From: Atriophallophorus winterbourni
Taxonomy: Eukaryota; Platyhelminthes; Trematoda; Plagiorchiida; Microphallidae
Direction of reading: 5' to 3'
Assembly (NCBI GenBank): GCA_013407085.1
Contig: JACCGJ010005102.1
Coordinates: 1 to 64,000 of the forward strand
Length of the DNA: 64,000 bases
Made by a program: the position numbers and the translations under genes. Shown in pieces: positions 55,590-64,000 of this stretch. How positions within the stretch are numbered: the stretch's first letter is position 1; each line of letters begins with the position of its first letter. The notes beneath the pieces are model-generated. The model was not told the DNA's origin. It searched no databases and worked only from the letters and a program-made list of their open reading frames with translations.

Positions 55590-58500
55590 ATGTCTTCAAT
55601 TGCTTCTGCCACCTTTCCTCCACATGTTACCATCCCCGATTCGCTCTCTCTACCTGATGTACGACTCATGCCGTCTAGACAGCCGTCGATTGCTGCAACT
55701 CTTCTACGCCCGCGGGTTTCATTTAGGTTAGCTTCGTTTAACGTTCGGACCTTGCTACAACCGGGACAACAGGCCGGCCTTGCACGAACGCTTGAGACGT
55801 TAGGCATTGATATCTGCTGCTTGTCGGAAACCCGTCTCCGTGACACAAGCGAAGTCTGTCAGTTGGTCTCACCAGCTGAACCAGACAGCAGATTCCACCT
55901 GCGCCTCTCTAGTGACCCGGATGCTTCCTCTGCCGGATTGGCTGGCGTCGGTATCGCGCTCAGCTCCCGTGCTGAGCAATCACTCTTAGAGTGGATTCCC
56001 GTTGACAGCAGACTGTGCGGTGCACGATTTCGTGGCCACTGTCGGGTGAACAGGCGGTGCGAAACGCGGAGGGATTTGTTTGTGATTTCTGCCTACGCTC
56101 CAACGGACTGTAGTGCGGATCTCAGTAAGGACAACTTCTATGAGAAGTTGCATAGTTTGTTTCGTAAGGCACGCAGGACAGATGTCGTAATCATGGCAGG
56201 AGATCTCAACGCTCGCGTTGGTCGCCTGTCTGAATGCGAGCGCCACCTTGGAGGTCAGTATGGGCTGGATGGCGGGCGTTCAGATAACGGAGAACGATTG
56301 CTCACATTCTGTGGCGATCACCGCCTCTATCTCTCCAGTACGACATTTCGGCGTTCCCAGCGTCAAATGGCCACATGGCGCTCACCATCACAGCACGTCT
56401 GGTCTCAAATTGACCACATTGCTATTAGCTACAGGTGGCGTGGTAGCATCAAGGATTGCCGTTCATACTGGACCACCAGTGTGGACTCGGACCACGCGCT
56501 AGTCTGTGCGACAGTCAACTTCCAATTTGGGGGTAAGGCACGCGCACGACGAACTCATGTGGACACCGCCTCTTTGATGCTCCCCGCTGTCAGAACCAAG
56601 TTCCATCACGCATTGACCAGGGAGCTCGCAGAAGCACCCCCGTCTGATGTGGAGCAGCACTGGAACTTCGTTCGGACAGCACTGTCCTGCGCTACTTCTG
56701 AAAGCTGTCAACCCACCCGCGCTTCGCCACGCTCTTGGATCTCGGCCCAGTCACTTGCTTTAATCGATCACCGTCGAACTTTACCCACCGGCACTGAACA
56801 CAACCGTGCTGGAGAGAATTGAATACCCGCTTAAAGGCCAGCTTAAGGAATGACCGCGAGTTCTGGTGGACGCAACGTGCTTGTGAGATGGAGGTTGCAG
56901 CCGCATCGGGCAATACTCGCAAATTGTTTCAGTTAATTAGAGCTACTGGTTCGAAACTGAATACAGTGAGCGAGACTATTTGCAAAACCGACGGCTCGCC
57001 GATCACCAATCTTAGTAGACGCTTGGAACGATGGGCTGAGCACTTTAGTGCTCAGTTCAGCCAGCCACCTCCTCCGACCTCGCCGCCTGAGACACCGATT
57101 TGCACGCCCTGGCCCGTTTCCTTAGTCCGCTCCTGAAGGTGAGAGAGGTAATTCGAGCACGGAAGCGCCACAAGTCACCTGGTCCTGACGACCTCCACCC
57201 GATTTTGTTTAAGGAGGGAGGTGATCTTGTGGCAGCGGAGTTACGTGATTTGTTTACCAAAGTATGGGCTGAGGAGCGGGTCCCGGCGTCATGGGGTAAA
57301 TCGACGGTTATCCCAATCTTTAAGAAGGGCGCACGGAATCTGTGTTCCAATCATCGTGGGATATCCCTGACTCCTGTCGCGTCTAAACTCTGGTTTCCAT
57401 CCTCCTTTGTCGGCTATCGCCCATTCGGGAGTTACGTTGCCGTGAGGAACAGGCTGGATTCCGCCCGGGGCGAGGATGCGTGGATCAGCTTTTTGTCCTG
57501 CGACAGTTATTAGAGCACAGACACCTGTACCGGCGACCAACCATCGTAGCTTTTCTGGACATCCGGGCCGCGTTCGACTCGGTGGACAGAACTACTCTTT
57601 GGAACTGCTTGCTTAGGAGTGGCATCCCTCCTAAGTATGTCGCCATCTTGAAGGAGCTCTATTCCCATTCTTCAGGGAGGGTCAGGGTTTACGGCAGCCT
57701 ATCGCCGGCGTTCCCCACAACCAGTGGCGTGCGCCAGGGCTGTCCGCTGTCCCCATTCTTGTTCAACTTTGCGATCGAGGATGTCCTCCAGAATGCTCTC
57801 CGTAGCTTCGCTGAGGGTGGGATTGAGCTACTTCCAGGTAACCGTGTCACTGACCTTGATTATGCCGATGACATTGCTTTGCTTGGTGATGATCCGGTGT
57901 TCCTACAGAATGCCCTGAACCAGCTAGCATTGGAGGCGTCTAGGTACGGTTGCACTTAGCTCCAACTAAGTGTAAGGTTCTTCTTCAAGATTGGGAGGGG
58001 TTGCAGCCCACTCTGACGGTCGATGACCTCAGTCTGGACTGTGTGGAACAGTTCACCTATCTTGGTAGCTGCATCACGGCGGGAGGAGGGCTGGAAAGTG
58101 AGATCGGCTCTCGCATTGCGAGAGCTCGCTTCGCGTTCACTAGTTTAGGTCATCTCTGGAAGCGGTCTGACGTGAGTTTGAGACTCAAGGGGAGAGTTTA
58201 CCTGGCCTCAGTCAGGTCGGTCTTGCTTTACGGGTGCGAGAGCTGGGCAGTACGCGCAGAGGAGCTCCGGCGCTTGGAGGTGTTTGAACATCGATGTTTA
58301 CGGAGGCTTGCACGAGTGTGGTGGCAACACCGCACTAGCAACGTTGAAGTGAGGCACCGTGTTCTAGGTGGGGACAGCCTGATGCTACGAGACCTAATCG
58401 ACCGTTCCCGTCTCCGCTGGCTAGGGCATGTCTTGAGAATGAAGCCTGAGCGCCTACCCTTCCGCGCGCTGCGTGTGTCGGTTGGCCCAGGCTGGCGGCG

Positions 58501-58690
58501 GTGTTCAGGTGGACAACCGCTGACCTGGAAGAAGGCCTTAAAACGCTTGACGTCGGGTTTAGCTCGGGTCGGACGAACGCGGCTTCCTGGGTGGGGTCCA
58601 AGGGATAGTGAGTGTCTGTGGCTTGACACGCTGTCGACGATGGCTGAGAACCGGCAACAGTGGAGAAAGTGCATTCGATTTTGTGTTGCC
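55590..58690 (+). pseudogene. RTE-like polyprotein: APE endonuclease plus reverse transcriptase, frameshifted
   Basis: Endonuclease: RLASFNVRTLLQPGQQ (about 55727), LGIDICCLSETRLRD, FVISAYAPT (56083), IMAGDLNARVG (56193), QIDHIAIS and SDHALVCA (56485-56510). RT: KSPGPDDLHPILFKEG (57175), IFKKGARNLCSNHRGISL, IVAFLDIRAAFDSVDRTTLW (57543), SGVRQGCPLSPFLFNFAIED (57724), and the catalytic DLDYADDIALL (57855). A connection domain follows: YLGSCITAGGGLESEI, SVLLYGCESWAVRAEELRRL, RRLRWLGHVLRM-like sequence. Breaks occur at about 56815, 57100, 57395-57480 and 57955. Each is a small shift with good coding on both sides, consistent with recent decay or base-calling error. The ATG at 55590 is the first that leads directly into the endonuclease. 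Confidence 0.9.
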
Positions 58691-58824
58691 CCTCAAATTT
58701 GTGAAAAATATCAAAAAAATCAAAAAATCGGCAATAGACAAAAAAATCCCCCCATATTGTACATTTTTTCTTTCTTTTTCTCGTGCATTGCCGGGTGGCA
58801 CTTTTCACTTTTTAATGATTGTGA

Positions 58825-58826
<2 letters not shown>

Positions 58827-58873
<47 letters not shown>
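58827..58873. repeat. (TA)n tail of the RTE-like element
   Basis: About 23 TA units at the 3' end of the element, followed directly by the right target duplication. Confidence 0.95.
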
Positions 58874-58874
<1 letters not shown>

Positions 58875-58887
58875 CTTAGCTGGATGA
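58874..58887 (+). repeat. Target-site duplication, right copy (14 bp)
   Basis: ACTTAGCTGGATGA, after the (TA)n tail. The family F repeat resumes here (AACCTAAATTTC ... AACGATTTATCCTCG). Confidence 0.9.
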
Positions 58888-59134
58888 AACCTAAATTTCA
58901 ATTCGCAAATAACGATTTATCCTCGTATTTCCCAACTGGGAACTTACAAGTCATTATTGATGAAGATGTGAATAAACAACCCGAACAAAATATCACTACC
59001 AGATGACTACAAATAGCCAGAGACCAGTTGTGATGCGTGTGTGTGTGATGGAAATGTATGCAAATACTGATTTTTGTATATGATCATGAGTCTAAACGTT
59101 ATCGGCATGTGGTTGAACAGGTGGATCATATCAT
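58888..59134. other. End of family F repeat and short spacer
   Basis: Family F sequence continues to about 58935. The rest (58936-59134) includes a piece resembling family C (GTGATGGAAATGTATGCAAA, ATCATGAGTCTAAAC). Confidence 0.5.
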
Positions 59135-59630
59135 ACTCGTTTGCGTAGATTTACGACACGTGTTGCTTTTTTAAAGGCAGTGTTAGTTTGAAGTGAGGTT
59201 TTTAAACTGGAGCATATCCAGACACCCAAATCTTTTTCTTCACTGCAATTTTCAAGGACATGTGAACCTATATGGTATGTGAACTCTACTCGATTCCCCA
59301 CATTCATGATCCTACAGTTAAACGGCAGTTTGTTCATCAACGACCAGCTGTGAATCGTATCTAGATCTTTTCAATAGCAGACAGTCTTATGGGCTTCGGA
59401 TGCAACCCCATATCTGTATGTCGTCCGCAAATAACGAAATGTTATATTGTCATTGATATAAACCCGAAAGAGGATCTGAACAAGGACTGAACCTGGGGGA
59501 ACTCCGCTAGTCGCTGCGATTGGTTTTGATAATGCACCATCAACGTGTACCTGGGTAACGCGATTTGCTAGGTAGTTATTTAGCTAACTCAGCAACTTTC
59601 CAGTGATACCAAGCCTTTCAGGCTTCTGGT
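59135..59630 (-). mobile_element. CR1-like RT fragment, closely related to the full-length copy
   Basis: Minus strand: NKLPFNCRIMNVGNRVEFTY, ENCSEEKDLGVWICSSLKTS and VNLRKRV closely match the RT at 38600-38810. The GVPQGSVL-like block (59505-59470, minus) and LNxxLxxxxxQV follow. It ends at the KLERFGITGKLL block, where a SINE is inserted. Confidence 0.85.
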
Positions 59631-59797
59631 AGGGTAGGTTGCTATGCTATCATAGCCTCCCCCGACCATTTTGTGGAACCATTCCACCCCTTGTCATGAT
59701 GGGAATGTGGGCTGGGCACATTTAGCAAAAGGGGAAACGGTGTGGGATTCGAACTTGAGTGTCGGACGCCATATCCGCTGAGCCACAGCGGCATGTT
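59631..59797 (-). mobile_element. tRNA-like SINE with A and B boxes
   Basis: On the minus strand the segment begins near 59797 with CCGCTGTGGCTCAGCGGATA. It contains a pol III A-box-like TGGCTCAGCGG (59785-59775) and a B-box-like AGTTCGAATCCC (59754-59743). The spacing between boxes is shorter than in a true tRNA and the cloverleaf is incomplete, so it is tRNA-derived rather than a tRNA gene. The body continues GTTTCCCCTTTTGC ... to the CR1 junction. Confidence 0.65.
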
Positions 59798-60754
59798 AGA
59801 AATGTCAACGGCTAATATTTTGATCAGGATAATCGTTGGATACTACGTCAGAATATAAGTCATGATCCGTATTATGTAAAACGACGGGATCATGGCAACT
59901 ATACTTGCACAGAACAGCTTATGCAGTTTATGTGCAATCCAGTGTACGTCGAAAGCGGACCATTATGTCTGTCAACATTAGTTCTGCGTGCTATCGAGCA
60001 AATCAGATAGAAAAAATGCGAAGCATTTTGCATTGCTCACATGACAATCGATAGCTTGGGAGAGTCGCGAAAGTTCCAACAACGTTCGGAAACAGCGGCC
60101 TCCCAAAAGTATGAAACTGAACTTATAAGTAAACAATTAGCACTTTGATTTGTGCGGTTCAACTAGACAAGTGAACTGGTAAAACGAAGAAATATACGTT
60201 GTATTTCTCAATCCTGGCTGTTTCAATTTAAAATCGATTAGGAATACTGGGTTTGTTATACTTGCCTCACTTTCGTAACTATTCGCCTCCTTAAATTGCA
60301 TTTTGACTGAACGATGAAGCGCATATACAAAATTAGGCTCCTCCCTGGAAATTAATCTCATGCGCACATTTTACATTGTAGTTTTTGAATTTTCGGACAA
60401 ATTTGCGAAATCTTTCTTAATTTTGAACTTGCTGTGACATAAATTGCTTGTGACACATTCATGTGGATCAAGATGTTCTACAGAGTATGTTGAGATAAGT
60501 AAACAATATTGTTTCGACTCAAGAAGATGTTTAGTTGTATACATAAATTTTCTCTGCGATTGAACATGTGGCCATTTTTTAAATTAAAGTTAATTTGCTA
60601 GATTACAGCTTGGGTCTAAATCTTAAAATATTCAGAATTGGTACAGCAAACATTGTGTGAGCTATATTTGTGTGAAATGTCTACACACTTAACACTTTTT
60701 CGATCTCACAAACACACATTACACATGGGTAAATGGTGAAACACACAAAGCTCT
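59798..60754. other. No recognised feature
   Basis: AT-rich, non-coding. Confidence 0.4.
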
Positions 60755-61035
60755 TGACCGCTCACATTGAAGGCATTGTGTAAAACGTCGTCTGCAAGCT
60801 GGGGAGGAGCAGATACACCTCTTGGCTGCTGAACGCAGACCACGCCGCCGGCGTGCAACTGACGCCCTACAACCGAGTTCTGATTATCGTTGCAAGCGCT
60901 GCGGGAGAGATTGTTCCTCCCGAATCGGACTGTTTAGTCATTCGAAAAGCTGTGAAACATGAAAAAAATCATGCGATTGTGATGTACATCCATGGTCGAC
61001 ATCGACCGAAGGAGGCCAACAAGAATAACAAAGCT
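60755..61035 (+). mobile_element. RTE-like non-LTR element, 3' tail
   Basis: From CTCTTGACCGCTCACATTGA through ACGCCGCCGGCGTGCAAC, GCAAGCGCTGCGGGAGAGAT and GATGTACATCCATGGTCGAC to a GACCGAAGGAGGCCAACAAG end. It is less decayed than the other tails at the nucleotide level but is frameshifted. Confidence 0.82.
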
Positions 61036-61984
61036 AAATCACATACTTAAATTCGTGCGCTATTCAACGAACAACACACAAGAGGCCTTCGTTGAAACTT
61101 ATTCTACATTCGCGACAAAGCACATCCATTGCTTCCTAGCCCCGGAAACTAATGGTACAGTTTCAACTTGAGTACATAGCGAACGAAATCAATATGTGGG
61201 TTTGTGATGAGAATTCATGTGAATTGTGATAGCAAATAAGTTACAGATTGAACTGAGGAAAGTTAGTTTATGCTTTAAATACTGGACACATCGGGATGGT
61301 TTGTTTGTATGTGTTCACACTTTACCAAAGTGCTGCTTCCACATTGCCGATAAACTCTTTTGTCCTGCTACATGCTGAATGTCTCTTGAGTGTAATTTGA
61401 TCCGAGAATTTGTTAAATTTGTTTCATTTCACCGCACAGCTTCGCAACTGCGTTTTACACACTCTTGGAATTATATTTGAGACTTTCTGATTATCCAAGT
61501 AAGTAGGGCGCACACGCTACGTTTAGCTGCTGACGATTAGAACCTTATGCGTGATTTCCCAAAACACAGCCAAACACATTTAGAAATCCAGAAGTTTGAT
61601 TGTAGAAAACCAATGAACTTAAAATATACCATAGGATGACGATGCATGTGCGGCAAAAGCGTCAAAATTTTACCAGATCAGGTCACACGAAGATAAATCC
61701 CGCTCCGCGCCTAATATCTAATACATTGTTGAACCACACCTTCATAACACTAGACTGTAATCTAATCTAATCACACCAACCTTTTTTTACCGTCCAAACG
61801 TCTAGTGCGTTACGGTTCACGCCTAGAGGTCATTCCGTTAAGCCCAGCTAGGAAAACCCAATAGCTCAGAGCGTTTATTACGCGCATGAAAAAGAATTAC
61901 AGACGCGCACACACAGAGAGATCGCGCGATTCGACTAATTACAATTAATCAGTCGGATGTAACTAGCAGCTTGTATAACTGATG
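61036..61984. other. No recognised feature
   Basis: Non-coding, nothing recognised. Confidence 0.4.
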
Positions 61985-62230
61985 TGACATGCCTCTCGAT
62001 TTCGTGTCAAACGGTTCCTTCCAAGCTCTCACCAGATTGGATTTGTTTGAACGACCTCGAATCGCATGTCCTTCAATAGCGACTGACATTCCTTCGTGTG
62101 CAATTGTTCCGAAACCCGGGTTCGTGCAAATGTGCGATTGTTTGGCGCTTCATGCGGATGTCTCATGCCGGAGGGTGGTGTGGTGTATCTGACCCGAGGC
62201 TTGTGCTTGACACGTTTTGCTAGTTTACTT
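61985..62230. repeat. Dispersed repeat, family E
   Basis: CTCGATTTCGTGTCAAACGG, CAATAGCGACTGACATTCC and ACCCGAGGCTTGTGCTTGAC correspond to the same blocks at 27640-27990. Confidence 0.6.
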
Positions 62231-62639
62231 TATGACTCCACAGTGTGAGTTCTTCGAACTTCCAAAGGAATCCGTTTAAAATGGTGGATAAGTTAGGGCG
62301 GTATTTTAGCAGACAATGGGGTGAAACAAAAGCCTCTGAATGCTGGTGGGTTCGAATTCGCCCCTCAAAATTGATAAATTATCCGAGAAACTGATTACCA
62401 AAAGTTAAGTGATAAAAGTTTACTAAAAGATCCATCATTGCTGTGTAAATGCTTCGCAGGCTGAGTTAGAACACTCACACATTTTTTCTAGCTCAGTTGT
62501 TGCTGCGTTGGTGCGCGCTTTACATTGGAAAAAACTCTAAACTCTACTAGCATCAAAACAGTTGACGAGGGTAGGCCTTTTGCATACTTCATATCGAAAC
62601 CCAGAAACCGGTCGATGAGTTATCTTAGTAAACAAATTA

Positions 62640-62752
62640 GGCAGCCACTATTCACCAGCCAGATGATTTTCACACCGTCCCTCCAAAGTGAGCGGTCAAG
62701 AGCAATTGCTTCCTAACTGACCGGATCAATATCCAAAGCTTTCATCTGTTAC
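62640..62752 (-). mobile_element. RTE-like element, short coding fragment
   Basis: Minus strand: ATGAAAGCTTTGGATATTGA, then GCTCTTGACCGCTCACTTTG corresponds to the MKALGIDP ... ALDRSHW block of the other tails. Only about 110 bp is recognisable. Confidence 0.6.
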
Positions 62753-63054
62753 GAACGTTCGAGCGAGTGAAGAGAGAGGCCAGATGTGATTACTTCAGGT
62801 CTTTTCAGATAAACGGGCAGCAGCCGAAAATCTGACTTTTTTTCAAGACATGCGGGTCAGCGTGCAACAATACCCCTCGTTTGACAGCCACTTGAAGATT
62901 GTCTCCCGCTTCATCACTGAGGTCAAACTGTCCAACGCTACACATGTTCATTCACGAATCCCATGACACAAGAGAAAACTGATTGGTCAAACGCATGTAT
63001 TATGCACAAGACAAATAACAAAACACTCGCCTATCTTATATAGACAAAGCAGGC

Positions 63055-63290
63055 AACCACCATACTGTCCTGAAGCATGTCTGTCCCGATCTGAGTTGCC
63101 AATCGATTTCGTGCCAACCGGTAGGCTTCAAGCCCTCACTACGCTGGGCTCCTATGACCGACCTTGACGAATTGTATATCGTTCGATAGCGGCCGACTTT
63201 TTCATCGCCTTCTTGATCTTGTGTTGTGCCGGACAGTGGCGTTATGCAGATCATCCACACACGCGTGATTGCCATACCATACCTTCTTGC
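63055..63290. repeat. Dispersed repeat, family E
   Basis: CAATCGATTTCGTGCCAACC, TCGTTCGATAGCGGCCGAC and TTCATCGCCTTCTTG align with 27720-27830 and 61995-62090. Confidence 0.55.
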
Positions 63291-63639
63291 ACTAAAGTGG
63301 CATGCTATTTGAACTTTTCATGGTCTATTTAACAGCTACTGATTAACGAGATTAATACGTTCGTCTGCATCTCGCAGATAGCCACTCGTATCAAGTGGAT
63401 TCCCAGCCATTTCCGAGTAAGTTGAGCTAAACTCACGTTGTCATAGCAACGGTCATTTTAGCTGAACAGATTCGGTCCCTTGAGTGAGGCTTTTTCGCCT
63501 CATTTAACACTTTGGCACATTGAAGTGGTTTATTTTCCGACCAAAATTGTGTGTGTTAGTCTCAGTGGCTTCGTACAAATTAAATTTCTATTAATAGATA
63601 TTATCCATTTTTGATCAATGATTAATTGCTAGGAGAGCC

Positions 63640-63860
63640 GCGGTAGTTAAACAAAGTTAAACTTGTGTGGCACTGCTGTATGGGGTTCTTATAAAGAAAC
63701 ACGATGTGGTGCGTAAGTGAAAGGAATGTGAGCACCACAATATACCTTATGCAATGGTTGCTTAGAAATGAAATCTAGCAAAACATCCAAATCCAGATCG
63801 CACTTTTCCTACCTGGTGAGTGCAAACACCACGAAACCCGTCGTTTTGATGGAGATAAAC
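63640..63860. repeat. Dispersed repeat mixing family B and C phrases
   Basis: The left side (AAACTTGTGTGGCACTGCTG) is family B-like. The right side (CTGGTGAGTGCAAAC, ACCACGAAACC) is family C-like. The end of the window adds a PLE terminal fragment at 63955-64000 on the minus strand (CGGTCCCAAACATATTTCAA). Confidence 0.55.
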
Positions 63861-64000
63861 GCTAGTATGCATTTTTGGTCCAAGCATGTGTGTTTAACAC
63901 TAGCCACGTGTGTTTCACCATGTGATTAAGAAATTTGACCAGACAGTGCCCGGAAAGTTCAAACTTTGTTCTTCTTTCGATTGAAATATGTTTGGGACCG

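Larger units (their letters stand above)
55247..58873 (+). mobile_element. RTE-like non-LTR retrotransposon, nearly full length, recent
   Basis: A 3627-bp element bounded by a perfect 14-bp target duplication and ending in a (TA)n tail (58827-58873), as is usual for RTE-type elements with simple-repeat ends. It carries an APE endonuclease and an RT in the normal order. It is more GC-rich than its surroundings (for example 56000-57700), so base composition alone marks it out. Perfect duplications suggest that it is young, but the frame is broken in several places. Confidence 0.92.

Noticed and set aside
58335..58808. Minus-strand open frames opposite the RTE-like connection domain
   Set aside because: The high GC content of the element creates long antisense frames. 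The plus-strand protein is clearly the real one.
59640..59797. A genuine tRNA gene
   Set aside because: The A and B boxes are too close and no anticodon stem or full acceptor stem can be drawn. SINE is the better call.
62330..62375. Second tRNA or SINE candidate (GGGTTCGAATTCG, B-box-like)
   Set aside because: No A box or tRNA body at a suitable distance upstream. A single short motif is not enough.

Overview
Eukaryotic, repeat-rich DNA, most likely from a flatworm, probably a trematode. The reasons are vertebrate-type signalling genes split by long introns, a serpin with introns of only 32-44 bp, and a dense mix of CR1-like and RTE-like non-LTR retrotransposons, Penelope-like elements (PLEs) and a Ty3/Gypsy remnant. 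The species cannot be read from the sequence. No rRNA, bona fide tRNA, CRISPR or bacterial-type operon is visible.

Host genes. Three exons on the + strand (1584-1714, 3928-4014, 5610-5922) encode parts of a PDE8-like cyclic-nucleotide phosphodiesterase catalytic domain. A complete five-exon serpin (383 aa, no signal peptide) lies on the minus strand at 18477-19817 with a poly(A) signal at 18358. A large exon at 46147-47518 (+) encodes almost the whole ligand-binding Venus-flytrap domain of a group II/III-like metabotropic glutamate receptor. Its cysteine-rich and seven-helix exons are not recognised here. The rest of PDE8 is also not recognised.

Mobile DNA. 1-415, CR1 fragment. 2.5-3.8 kb, fold-back repeats and an RTE-like tail inside a PDE8 intron. 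7.6-14.6 kb, CR1 and RTE-like fragments, including a minus-strand CR1 5' half (ORF1, endonuclease, start of RT). 15.1-15.9 kb, an inverted-repeat pair. 16.1-18.2 kb, a PLE remnant and a Gypsy pol remnant. 20.4-23.5 kb, two CR1 copies. 24.7-27.5 kb, a CR1 split by an RTE-like tail with a 15-bp target duplication. 28-33.4 kb, four CR1 fragments. 33.6-41.8 kb, a PLE fragment, a full-length CR1 (33976-39430) and a nearly complete PLE with three in-frame stops. 42.5-45.6 kb, satellite-like repeats upstream of the receptor exon. 48.4-54.1 kb, PLE, CR1 and RTE-like remnants and a degenerate AAGT array. 55247-58873, a nearly full-length RTE-like element with a 14-bp target duplication. 59.1-59.8 kb, a tRNA-like SINE inside a CR1 fragment. 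60.7-64 kb, RTE-like tails and dispersed repeats.

The most distinctive observations are hammerhead-ribozyme-like cores at PLE 3' regions, repeat families (tandem and fold-back) that share a short core, and two CR1 copies that each preserve the empty site of an insertion found in the other.
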